Of a stretch of 64,000 nucleotides of DNA, positions 1 through 9,119 are shown one piece after another. Each line of letters begins with the position of its first letter. The first letter of the stretch is position 1. Made by a program: the position numbers and the translations under genes. The notes beneath the pieces were generated by a model. The model saw only the letters and a program-made list of their open reading frames with translations, was not told where the DNA came from and made no database searches. The DNA comes from Pirellulaceae bacterium (GTDB lineage: Bacteria; Planctomycetota; Planctomycetia; Pirellulales; Pirellulaceae), in contig JAHBXS010000005.1 of assembly GCA_019636375.1 (NCBI GenBank), forward strand, positions 124,001 through 188,000. The letters are read 5' to 3'.

Positions 1-411
1 ATCGCCGAGTCTGGCGAAAAGACCCAAGAGGAACAAAACCAGATCGTTAAGATGTTGGCAAAACTGATCGAGGAAGAAGAGAAAAAGGAATGTAGTGGCG
101 GGAAATGCAACAACCCCAGCCAGCAACAGTCTCAACAGCAACAACAACAACAACAACAACAACAACAAGGCAAAAACGAACCCCAGCAAAGCAAAAGTGA
201 GACAGCCGGAAATAGCAGCAACCCTAATGGCAAATTTATCGACAAGTCATTCGACACCGGTACCGCCAGCCCTTGGAGTCGGTTGCGCGACATGAGTCGC
301 GATCCGGCCAATACAGGATTGCGTGACAAACTACCACCGCGATACAAAGAGATCGTTGAGCGGTACAACGATGCCGTCAACAATGACACTCGTAGTTCGG
401 AAAAAGAGTAA
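1..411 (+). CDS. Hypothetical protein with poly-Q tract, 3' part only
   Basis: The frame is open from base 1, so the true start lies before the window; the first internal ATG is at 52. About 136 codons are visible. They run from an acidic, lysine-rich stretch (IEEEEKKE) and a CSGGKC pair of cysteines, through a low-complexity Ser/Gln segment encoded by a CAA run, to a well-ordered end with WSRLRDM and LPPRYKEIVERY. The ordered end suggests a conserved C-terminal segment, while the Gln run suggests a flexible linker. I recall similar LPPRY endings in large planctomycete hypothetical proteins, but I cannot confirm a family. cutA follows 56 bases later on the same strand. Function unknown. Confidence 0.6.
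   Translation: MAESGEKTQEEQNQIVKMLAKLIEEEEKKECSGGKCNNPSQQQSQQQQQQQQQQQQGKNEPQQSKSETAGNSSNPNGKFIDKSFDTGTASPWSRLRDMSRDPANTGLRDKLPPRYKEIVERYNDAVNNDTRSSEKE
139..168 (+). repeat. (CAA)10 trinucleotide microsatellite
   Basis: Ten uninterrupted CAA units lie in frame inside the partial first gene and encode most of its glutamine run. The tract could gain or lose units by slippage without shifting the frame. Confidence 0.95.
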
Positions 412-467
412 TTCTTCATCCTTGAGCACTCTTCCCAACACCATCGTTTTTCGAACTAAAACGCTTT

Positions 468-809
468 ATGGCAAATTGGGTCAAAGTGACAACCACGGCC
501 GATAACCGCGAGGTCCTTCAACGTCTCGCTGAGAAGTTGATTGAATTGCGATTGGGCGGTTGCATGCAGATCAGCGGCCCTGTCGAGAGTCACTACGTTT
601 GGGAGGGGCGGCATGAAACGAGTGTCGAGTATGTCCTGACAATCAAAACCGCTGCCGAGCTATTTGACCGATTATGCGACAACATCCACTCCCATCATCC
701 CTACCAAGTCCCGCAAATCGTTGCGACGCCGATTTCCAAAATATCCCCTGCTTACGAATCCTGGCTTGAGGGAAATATCACTCGCCAGACACCAAATCAA
801 TTCCCTTAA
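468..809 (+). CDS. cutA: CutA1 divalent-cation tolerance protein
   Basis: A 113-residue protein, the usual length for the CutA family. It shows the family signatures in order: an N-terminal VTTTADNREVLQRLAEKL strand-helix, the GGCMQISGPVESHYVWEG segment around residues 32-48, an EYVLTIKT strand, the HPYQVPQIV motif, and a C-terminal YESWL. CutA proteins are small ferredoxin-like trimers linked to copper and other divalent-metal tolerance; the exact biochemical role is unsettled even in model bacteria. The ATG at 468 has no strong ribosome-binding site, but it sits exactly at the family N-terminus. It is probably co-transcribed with the gene before it. The last ten residues (RQTPNQFP) are a short extension beyond the conserved fold. 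Confidence 0.92.
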   Translation: MANWVKVTTTADNREVLQRLAEKLIELRLGGCMQISGPVESHYVWEGRHETSVEYVLTIKTAAELFDRLCDNIHSHHPYQVPQIVATPISKISPAYESWLEGNITRQTPNQFP

Positions 810-1305
810 CAAAAATCGCAGCTTTGGACGGATTTGTCTGTTAGTTGATTTTGGCAATGCAGTAAATTAGCGATTCGCAGCACGCTTTTGGAAGTAAACC
901 GTCGTGTAATTCCAATCATTCAATGCCGCTCCAACCACAAGTGCTTTCAAAATGACCTACCCCAGCAAAGACGCAACAAAGCAAGACAACGATTCCTCGG
1001 GTTAGGCTCAGATTGTTGCTCGTCATCGCCCCTATTCCATATTCGATCCAACCAAGCATTCCGATTTTGGCTGCACCTCATTCGTACAGACTTTTTTTAT
1101 CTAAATTCTTTTAATTTAAGTTTTTATCCCCGCGAAAACCTGCGATTGTCTGATTTAAAATGAATTCGTCACGGTCCCAAGATTAAAAACGTCAAACTGC
1201 GTTCCGCGAAGTTATTTGGGCTACAAATTGTTTGTTTTACGTTTCTCGATTACCCCGCCAATGAACAAACAAGACCGCCGGTTAAGCTAGACTTTGGAAG
1301 AAAAC
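810..1305. other. Intergenic region, no gene supported
   Basis: About 500 bases between cutA and the first kinase. A 91-codon open frame (888-1163) lacks a start signal and any protein character. An AT-rich stretch near 1088-1125 could hold the promoter of the kinase operon, but I cannot identify definite -35/-10 elements. Confidence 0.5.
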
Positions 1306-4300
1306 ATGTCGAACGATCCTACATCTGCTGACGAAGAAAAATTTCCAGAACGGCCACTCGGACAAAACTACGATCCTTTAGAGTTTGGACTTCAAGCTGC
1401 ATTCGGTGGCGAAATTGTCCAATCGCGGGAACGAGACTCTTCACCAGACAAGAAAATTGGGCGAATCATCGCGGATCGCTATCGGCTGATTGAAAAAATG
1501 GCGAGGGGGGAATGGGGTCGGTCTGGATGGCTGAGCAGTTCGAACCGGTCAAAAGACTGGTGGCCATCAAATTGATTAAACCGGGTTTGAATTCGCGGGA
1601 GGTTTTGGCTCGGTTCAGTGCGGAACAACAAGCTCTTGCTCTTCTGGACCATCCCAATATTGCCAGAATTCTCGATGGCGGCGTGGATGAATTTAACCAG
1701 CCGTTTTTTGCAATGGAGTTGGTCAAGGGCGTTCCCATCACCCGATACTGCGACGAGTTGCGGCTGGGCACTCGAGAACGGCTGGAGTTGTTCATTCCGA
1801 TCTGCCAGGCAATTCAACACGCCCATCAAAAGGGGCTCATTCATCGTGACCTCAAGCCATCCAACATTTTGATCGCGAAATATGACAACGTGGCCATCCC
1901 AAAAGTCATCGATTTTGGCGTCGCCAAAGCGATCGGCACCGAACTGACCGTTGAGACGCTGCACACCGGTTTTTCGTCGATTGTCGGCACCCTGGAGTAT
2001 ATGTCTCCCGAACAGGCTCAGTTCAACAATCGCGATATTGACACACGAGCGGATATCTATTCGCTGGGCGTCATTCTGTATGAATTGTTGGTTGGCAGCC
2101 CGCCGTTCCATCGCACTGAATTGGCTCGACTGGCCATTGATGAGGTGTTGAAGGTAATTCGGGAAGTCGATCCCAAACGTCCCAGTGACAAGCTATCGTC
2201 GTCCGAGATGCGGGCGAGTGTTGCCGCTGTGCGAAATTCGGAACCGGACCGGTTGGCGCGGTCACTGCGGAACGATCTGGACTGGGTGGTGATGAAGTCG
2301 CTGGAAAAAGATCGTTCGCGACGGTATGCGACTTCGATTGAATTGGGCAGCGATATTCAGCGGTTCTTGATGGGCGAAACCGTACAGGCTGCACCTCCAA
2401 GTGCTTTGTACCGCGCTCAAAAATGGTTGCGGCGAAACCGAACGCTTACCATCGCGGCATCGTTAGTGCTAATCAGTTTGTTGGTTGGTTTGGCCGGCAC
2501 GTTGATTGGTCTGCTGAAAGCCAATCAAGCTCTCGAATACGCGGAATCAAAGGCCGCCGAAGCACTCGAAGCCAGCGAACAATCGGAAAAAAGTGCCGCT
2601 CTGGCCCAGCAAGCCGTTGGCGACACCCAAGCCTTTGCGGACCACTTGGTCAATGGATTTCTCAAGGCCGCGCGACCTGAAGACTGGAACGGCGGGCTGG
2701 GTGTCAACGTGACCATGCGGGAAGCATTGTTGCTGGCGGAAAACAAACTGCCGAATTTGGTGCGTGAACATCCCAATGCAGAGTTGATTGCCCGGCAGGC
2801 GCACGCCGAGACTTGGTTTGACTTGGGCGAGTACCGCCGAGAGGAAACCAATTGGCGGCGGGTTCTGGAATTGCTGCTCGCCGGCTCGAAGTCAGAACGA
2901 ATGTCAACTGAGGAATTTTTGTTTGAAGCCCGAACACAGGTTGGAATGTGCCTGTTGCGTCAGTCGCAACTGGATGATGCCAGAAAATGGTTTGATCAGG
3001 CATTCGAAAATTTCGCGGTGAGTGATGATCAGCGGGCATCGTTGACGTGGCTTGCACATATCGGTTTGGGTGAAATTGATTTGGCGGAACTGCGACCCCA
3101 GAGAACCTTGGATCGATTATTGCCCATTTTGCATCAGGCCGACGTTAACTCTTCTCCAGATAACTCCGAGTTGTTCGCTGAGATTGGCTCATTGGTTTCC
3201 AGTGCACACAAAGCATTGGGAAAAACAGACGAAGCAATCGAGTTGAACAACCGCCTGCTCGATTTTGCCGAAGATAATCTCGGCGACGAGCACCTATTTA
3301 CGTTGCTGATGCGCAACGATCTGGCCCACACCTACTGGACACAAAAACAATACGATAAATCCATCCCGATCTTTTGCGAGTTGAGCGAATCGGCGCGAAA
3401 GCTGTTGGGTGACGATCATCCAACGGCACTTCAAATGGAATTCAATCTGGCTGTCAATTTGTCCGATTCCGGAAAACCGGCCGATGCTGAGCCGATGTTT
3501 GTCGAGTTACTCCCTAAATTGTCGGCCAAGTTGGGTGATTTTCACGAAAAAACATTACAAGCTCGCAAGTGGATTGGGCACACGATGCTGAAGCAAAAAA
3601 GATTTGTTGAAGCTCAGGATGCACTGTTGAGCGTTTGGCAAGCTGCGACACTGGAATTAGGTGCAGACCACGCAGAATCGCTTGATGCGTTGTCCCAGTA
3701 CTGCGAGTCATTGCAGCAAGCCGGTAAATTGGAAGAGGCGATTCCATTTCGCGAGAATTTATTGACACTGCGACGCAAACAGGCGGACCGCCACGATCCA
3801 AAGCTGTTGCCGAACATGAACAATCTCGCTTCACTTTATTGGCGGACGGGCAAGTTGGGCAAATCGGTCCCAATGTTTCGTGACGTCGTTGAATTGTGTA
3901 CCGTACGATTTGGCCCCGATGATCGTCGAACTGTACAGGCATCAGCCAACCTGGCCGCCAATTTGCGCGACAGTGGGCAAATTGAGGAAGCCATTTCCCT
4001 GATGGAACAGGTTTGTCGGCGGGCCGAAAATCATACTGGGCTTGAGTGGACGGAAGATGAGCTGGTGACCATGTATTTGTTTGCCGAGCGTTCTCAGGAA
4101 GCCCAACCGTTGTTAGTCAAACAGGAAAAACGATTGCGAGCCGAGTTGACGCGTATCGAGGAATGGGCAAATTCAAGTCCCTTGGCCGTGGCCAATCGGC
4201 AGGCTGGATTGGCCAACAATTTGATCTACCAACTGAATTTTGCAGAGGCAAAAACGCTGATTCAAGAAGCGATTGCAATTATCGAGGAATTCAAACCTGA

Positions 4301-4559
4301 GAGCTGGCAATTGGCCCATGCTCAAGGTATCTTGGCGGATATTTTGGTTCAGGAGGCGATGGCCTTAGATCGGGAGTCGGATGATTCCAATTCCCTGTTG
4401 CAAGAAGCCGAGCGGTTGCTGTTGCCCTCGGTCGAGATTCTCACTCAGAGTTTAGCCACCAATCAATCGCTGAGTAACTACCAAGTGCAGACCAAAAAAC
4501 GTTTGCAACGGCTGTATGAAGTCTGGGAAAAGCCTGAAGAAGCGGCCAAGTGGAAGTAA
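1306..4559 (+). CDS. Ser/Thr protein kinase with TPR tail, frameshifted in the glycine loop
   Basis: Membrane-anchored Hanks-type kinase of about 1080 residues once the frame is restored. ATG at 1306 follows GGAAG (1296-1300). The N-terminus ends in DRYRLIEKM in one frame; the rest (GSVWMAEQFEPV, VAIK lysine, HRDLKPSN, DFGVAKA, YMSPEQ) is in another. At about 1499 the DNA reads AAAATGGCGAGG where AAAATCGGCGAGG would give the expected IEKIGEGGMGSV loop, so one C appears to be missing. The downstream frame alone opens at an ATG at 1512. A single membrane helix (TIAASLVLISLLVG) follows the kinase domain, then a coiled segment and many TPR-like repeats rich in LxxALxDxG patterns (about 600 residues). 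The stop codon overlaps the next gene, an ECF sigma factor, in TAATG, so the pair is translationally coupled. Either the kinase is broken in this strain or the base is an assembly error. Confidence 0.85.
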
Positions 4560-5245
4560 TGTTTGAAATGACTCAAGAACCTAACTCACAAACATCCTGG
4601 ACGAACATTCGCGGTGCAGCGGATGGCGATGCGGAGTCTCGCAATCGATTTGCTGCCACTTATGAACCCGTCGTGAGCGGTTATTTGAATTCGCGCTGGG
4701 CAACGAACAAACAGCTTTCCGGAATGATCGAGGACGCTGTTCAAGATGTATTTATCGAATGTTTTCGACCAGCGGGTGTGTTAGATAAAATCGACTCGAC
4801 GACGATCACGTCCTTTCGCGCCTACTTGTTCGGCGTGATTCAGAATATTGCTCGACGCCACGAGTCAAAAGCGAGCGAGAAGGGGCTGAATTTTGATTTG
4901 GAAGCCAACGAGACGTCAGCGAGTGCGGCGTACGATCGGCAATATGCTGCCGCTCTTATGCGTGAGGCGTCGTTCATTCAAGCTGCGGTGGCTCGGCAAA
5001 AGGGAGAGCTGGCCGTTCGGCGCGTCGAGTTATTGCATCTGAGATTTGGCGAGTCGCTGCCGATCAGGGAAATTGCGCGACGCTGGCAAGTCGATGCGGC
5101 TTGGCTACATCATCAATACGCCACGGCCCGCGAAGAGTTTCATGAGGCCTTGCGAAGTTTGATCAAGCGACACAATCCAACCTTGACCGCCGCCGAGATC
5201 GACAACCGCTGCGAAGAACTGCTTCTAGCACTCGCCGGAGCGTAG
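4559..5245 (+). CDS. ECF-type RNA polymerase sigma factor
   Basis: Sigma-70 family, ECF-sized (228 residues from ATG 4559; an alternative ATG at 4568 has better spacing from GGAAG at 4552-4556). Region 2 is recognisable in the RFAATYEPVVSGYL and IEDAVQDVFIECFRP segments and the SFRAYLFGVIQNIARR helix. Region 4 is the REIARRWQVDAAWLHHQYATAREEF helix-turn-helix. It overlaps the stop of the preceding kinase gene, so the kinase is the obvious candidate regulator; planctomycetes often pair ECF sigmas with Ser/Thr kinases. The C-terminus carries a 30-residue extension (HNPTLTAAEIDNR...) after region 4. Target promoters are unknown. Confidence 0.85.
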   Translation: MFEMTQEPNSQTSWTNIRGAADGDAESRNRFAATYEPVVSGYLNSRWATNKQLSGMIEDAVQDVFIECFRPAGVLDKIDSTTITSFRAYLFGVIQNIARRHESKASEKGLNFDLEANETSASAAYDRQYAAALMREASFIQAAVARQKGELAVRRVELLHLRFGESLPIREIARRWQVDAAWLHHQYATAREEFHEALRSLIKRHNPTLTAAEIDNRCEELLLALAGA

Positions 5246-5296
5246 TAATTCTTCGCAGCTAATTTTTTGTATGGTGCGTCAGCCTGGGGATAGGCT

Positions 5297-5577
5297 GATT
5301 TACCACCCCACTCGCGACGGTCGCCGAACCGCTAAGCCAACACAAACCATTCCGACGAGCATCATTGCACCTGGCTCTGGTAATGCGGTGAACGCCAGGT
5401 ACACCGCGTCCTTGGTCACTCGCAATCCCCAGCCGGCGTTCGGCCCACCTTGGATGTTCAGTTGTCCGTTGGACCAGACGCTTTGGATATTCATCGAAAC
5501 GGCATCGACGATTTTCCATTCGCAGCTGCCCGACCAGATTGGGTCATTGAAATCATTGAGTCCACCAAAAATTTAAT
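5297..5577 (-). pseudogene. Duplicated 3' fragment of a PEP-CTERM protein gene
   Basis: Read leftward, this stretch encodes FGGLNDFNDPIWSG, then KIVDAVSMNIQSVWSNGQLN, and ends in PEPGAMMLVGMVCVGLAVRRPSRVGW. This matches, at roughly 90% of bases, the last 90 or so codons of the intact PEP-CTERM gene whose 3' end is near 12663. Similarity starts abruptly at about 5570 right beside an in-frame TAA, and there is no start codon, signal peptide or body. The stop region has also drifted. It lies on the opposite strand between two rightward sigma factor genes. I read it as a non-functional segmental duplication. Confidence 0.85.
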
Positions 5578-5773
5578 CGCGTTGCCAAGCTCACCATCCC
5601 TTCGCATATTGAATTAGAAAACGGTAGCAGAAAGATGAACCCAAACTTGATTTTTAAAAAACGCGTAAAGACTACTAAAATCAACTTGAAAAACGAGGTT
5701 CGGTCAGCCAAAATCGAGAGACTTAAGTTAATTGTGTTATTTTGCCCAACCTAGGCATCATTGAGCGAGACGG

Positions 5774-6361
5774 ATGCTGACAGATACCCCACAATCATTA
5801 CTTGATCGACTGCGGGTGGAAAGTTCCACGCGAGACTGGGAGACGTTCTGTCAGATCTATCGGCCCCTAATACAACAACAATTGAAGCGGCGGTTGTCGA
5901 ACTCGTCCGATGTAGACGACCTCGCTCAGGATATTTTGACTAGGGTTTTTCAAAGTCTGAAAACATTCGCTCACAATGGGCGCACGGGAGCCTTTCGGAA
6001 GTGGATCGGCAAGATCGTTTTGCAACAGCTATGGCGTTACTACCAAGTTCAGACTTTACAGGGCGAGTCAACTGAATTAGCGTGTCAAACTCAATTTCCC
6101 GCGTTCGCTGCCGCCGACCTTGAGCAACAATGGGAAGCCGAACACGATCGCCATGTGCTGAAAAAACTTCTTGAATTGATCGAACCCGAATTCAGCGTTT
6201 CCACATGGGCCGCGTTTCTCGCCGTTACCGTTGAAGGAAAAGTGACCCGAGAAGTGGCCCGCGATTTGGGTCTCTCTCCGAATGCGGTCATGATCGCGAA
6301 GAGTAGAGTGTTGACACGATTGCGTTCCGTTGGTCGTGAACTTTTGGATGACATGCAATGA
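5774..6361 (+). CDS. ECF-type RNA polymerase sigma factor paired with a kinase
   Basis: 195-residue sigma-70 family protein. Region 2 runs from WETFCQIYRPLIQQQL through DVDDLAQDILTRVFQSL to FRKWIGKIVLQQLWRYYQ. Region 4 contains the TREVARDLGLSPNAVMIAKSRVLTRLR helix-turn-helix. The gene ends in ATGA shared with the next gene, a Ser/Thr kinase with an N-terminal zinc motif, so the two are translationally coupled. That arrangement points to a sigma factor held or modified by its own membrane kinase. The 190-base stretch before the gene is AT-rich and may hold its promoter, but no clear elements are visible. It resembles the ECF groups found next to protein kinases in planctomycetes. Confidence 0.87.
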   Translation: MLTDTPQSLLDRLRVESSTRDWETFCQIYRPLIQQQLKRRLSNSSDVDDLAQDILTRVFQSLKTFAHNGRTGAFRKWIGKIVLQQLWRYYQVQTLQGESTELACQTQFPAFAAADLEQQWEAEHDRHVLKKLLELIEPEFSVSTWAAFLAVTVEGKVTREVARDLGLSPNAVMIAKSRVLTRLRSVGRELLDDMQ

Positions 6362-9078
6362 ACTTCGGAATCCCTTCAACTGGTGAGCATCCTGACGTCG
6401 AACAGCTACATGCTTTTGCTAAAGGCCTGTTGGATGACGATCAGTTGCGTCATGAGCTTGAAGCACACTTGCGAATCTGCGATCAATGCCTTGCTGAAAT
6501 CGAACGCGCTGACTCCGATCAATTCGAAGAACGAATTAGAAGTTTACTCGACAATGAAAAGTTTAATTCCCCGCCATCGCAGCGGTATGAGCTGATCGAA
6601 GAAATTGGACGTGGTGGAGCAGGGGTGGTTTACCGAGCAAAACAAGCCGGACTCGAACGTGAAATCGCCCTCAAGATGCTGTTGCGTGGTGATCGCTCAA
6701 GTCGCGCTGAATTTTCGCGTTTTCGACGCGAGTCAGTTGCCTTAGCTCGGCTCAGTCACGCCAACATCGTGCAGATTTACGACTGCGGCGAGTTGGACGG
6801 AGCCCCCTACCTAGCAATGGAATTTGTCGATGGGATAACACTGGCCGAGCGATTGCGAGTGGGGCCAATCGACACGCAGCTAGCCGCTAGGTGGTTACTC
6901 GCGCTCGCCGAGGCCATCGCCCAAGTACATGAAAAAGGAATTTTGCATCGCGATCTAAAACCACAAAATGTTTTGTTGGCACGCCCCGAACAGGGTGGCG
7001 AACAGGCACTAAGTCGGCAGAAATCCAACGAAGGCGAAGCCCAAAGTCAACAGCGATATTCATTAAAGGACCCTTTCGCCAACGATAAATGCCTATCTGC
7101 GCCACAGAACACCAAGGGGGATACTCGCTGGACTCCTAAACTAGTTGACTTTGGTTTGGCCGCATGTCAGGACTCTACCGTTTTCCACACTGCAAGCGGT
7201 GAAACGTTGGGAACACCAGCCTACATGGCTCCGGAAACTATTGGAGGGCGAAGCAAAACGACAGGCGGAGAATTGTTGGATATCTACGGTTTGGGGGCAA
7301 TTTTGTACGAGTGCCTCACCGGTCGTCCCCCATTTACCGGAAGTTCAACCTGGGAAATTTTGGAGGCCGTTGCCAATCGCGACCCGGTTTCGATTTCCTC
7401 GCTACGCAGTGGCGTGCCCCGTGATTTGATCACGATCTGTAATCGTTGCTTGGACAAGCGGGCTGATCGGCGTTTTAGGTCGGCACGCGACTTGGCCGAT
7501 GACCTACAGCGGTTTCTCAACGGCGAACCAATTCAGTCGCGGCGTGTTTCCTCGTTTGAGAGAACTTGGCGTTGGGCCAAACGTCGTCCTGCGACGGCGG
7601 TCGCCTGTTTGCTAGGACTAACATTGGCGACATCGATTCCATTTTTACTGGCATATCAAAATTGGTCCGTTCAAAAAGAAAGAAACTTAGCTCGTGATCA
7701 ATACGTTGCCGTGAGGGCAACCTTACACGATGTTCTTGCCGAACTTAACCGAAACACGGGCACCGTCGTTCCCGAAGCGACTCAGTTAGCCGCACGACAA
7801 GTCTCACATGCCCGAAAGCTGTTCGAGCAATTGGCCGAAGTGGACCGCTCGCCACAATCGGATTTTGATCTTAGTAAGGTCTTGATCCAAAGTGCCATAA
7901 TTGAAAATCTTCTCGGGAATAATGAACAGGCGGTTTCTTTTTTGGACCAAGCCGAGGCAAGGTTTGATCGGCATCAAAAACATGATCCCTCTTGCGTCGA
8001 GGCCCTTCAGGGCTTGTTAAAATGTCAAATAGCGCGAGCGAAATTACTGCAAGAATTTAACGAATTGGATTTGTCGGAGAGGCACCTCGCAATCGCAGCA
8101 GAAATTTTTGCGTCTCTGGAGAATCTACACCGGGAATCGGGGGCTCCTAGCGAGACCGATCTATTAGGGGAAAATCAGTTGCTACTTGAGACTCGCGGCA
8201 CGCTGGCGTTACAGCAAAACAAGTACAAGGAAGCAGCAGACCTTTATCAACGCTCAATCAACGTTCTGCAGCAATTAGCTGAACGACAGGGGGAAGGCCC
8301 CGATCATTTATTGGCGGCTGCAGGTTTGAAAGTCAATTTAGCGGCCGTTTTGATGCAAATGCATCGAAATGAGGAAGCCGAAATGTGGTATCAGCAAGCG
8401 TTAGAGGCCTTCGAAGAATGGGGCAACAACAACGCTCGCACTTCCAAATGGGTCGAGGACTGGGCCACTGCTATCCTCAACCGTAGTAATCTATTGGCTG
8501 CCTTGAATAGGCATGACGAAGCATTTGAAACTCTAGATCAAGCTCGGCCAATCCTTCGTCAGGCGATCAAGACCGATCCTGGCCGCGTGGAGTTGCAAAG
8601 ACTCCTGTTCATGATTTCAGCTAATCGCGGACTATTTTGTTCGGATCAATCGCGGAAAATTGAGGTATGGCGAGACGCTGTAGGCGACGCCATCGAACAG
8701 GGACACCAGACCTATGCTCGACATATTCTGGTGCGTGTAATGGCTAACAAAGGTGAACCGCTCGAAGCTTACACAGAATTGACTCTGATTGACCAATTCA
8801 AATTAACTCCCCAAGAGCTTTTTGTGCACGCGTCTTGCTTGGCCCTGATCGGCAAGAATTTTTCCGAAAACGCAAATACCTCTGAGCCAGATCAAAACGG
8901 CGTTAGAACTCAAGAATCGTTACAAGAGTCTTGGCGTTTGCTGAGACTGTTGGCCGAACAGAACGAATTGACCGAAGCCCGCATAGAACATCTCGCCAAC
9001 TCTTCCGATTGGTCTACCATTCGCCAACTTGTTGGTGAACTTGAATGGAGCAAATTTCTCAGCCGTCAATTGCCATAA
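6358..9078 (+). CDS. Ser/Thr protein kinase with N-terminal anti-sigma zinc motif and TPR-like tail
   Basis: 906-residue membrane kinase. Residues 10-50 form a small helical domain with H37-x3-C41-x2-C44, the pattern of zinc-binding anti-sigma (ZAS) domains. The kinase domain follows: GRGGAGVVY loop, ALK lysine near 106, HRDLKPQNVLL, DFGLA, and AYMAPE. A hydrophilic insert of about 50 residues sits between the HRD and DFG motifs. A membrane helix (VACLLGLTLATSIPFLLAY) comes near residue 415, then a helical repeat region. Start ATG 6358 overlaps the sigma gene stop. The inferred role is to bind the partner sigma through the zinc domain and release or modify it on an outside signal. All catalytic motifs are intact, unlike the neighbouring broken kinase. 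Confidence 0.88.
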   Translation: MNFGIPSTGEHPDVEQLHAFAKGLLDDDQLRHELEAHLRICDQCLAEIERADSDQFEERIRSLLDNEKFNSPPSQRYELIEEIGRGGAGVVYRAKQAGLEREIALKMLLRGDRSSRAEFSRFRRESVALARLSHANIVQIYDCGELDGAPYLAMEFVDGITLAERLRVGPIDTQLAARWLLALAEAIAQVHEKGILHRDLKPQNVLLARPEQGGEQALSRQKSNEGEAQSQQRYSLKDPFANDKCLSAPQNTKGDTRWTPKLVDFGLAACQDSTVFHTASGETLGTPAYMAPETIGGRSKTTGGELLDIYGLGAILYECLTGRPPFTGSSTWEILEAVANRDPVSISSLRSGVPRDLITICNRCLDKRADRRFRSARDLADDLQRFLNGEPIQSRRVSSFERTWRWAKRRPATAVACLLGLTLATSIPFLLAYQNWSVQKERNLARDQYVAVRATLHDVLAELNRNTGTVVPEATQLAARQVSHARKLFEQLAEVDRSPQSDFDLSKVLIQSAIIENLLGNNEQAVSFLDQAEARFDRHQKHDPSCVEALQGLLKCQIARAKLLQEFNELDLSERHLAIAAEIFASLENLHRESGAPSETDLLGENQLLLETRGTLALQQNKYKEAADLYQRSINVLQQLAERQGEGPDHLLAAAGLKVNLAAVLMQMHRNEEAEMWYQQALEAFEEWGNNNARTSKWVEDWATAILNRSNLLAALNRHDEAFETLDQARPILRQAIKTDPGRVELQRLLFMISANRGLFCSDQSRKIEVWRDAVGDAIEQGHQTYARHILVRVMANKGEPLEAYTELTLIDQFKLTPQELFVHASCLALIGKNFSENANTSEPDQNGVRTQESLQESWRLLRLLAEQNELTEARIEHLANSSDWSTIRQLVGELEWSKFLSRQLP

Positions 9079-9119
9079 TCTGAAGGCCGCGCATAATTTA
9101 GAACCTTTTTTTTGGTCGC

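Noticed and set aside
132-419. Leftward open frame with a poly-Cys end
   Set aside because: It is the antisense of the poly-Q tract in the first gene.
888-1163. 91-codon rightward open frame
   Set aside because: No ribosome-binding site and composition unlike coding sequence.
1512-1520. ATG 1512 as the true start of the first kinase
   Set aside because: The ATG is the Met of GGMGSV inside the glycine loop; the preceding frame encodes the missing N-terminal strand and has a proper ribosome-binding site.
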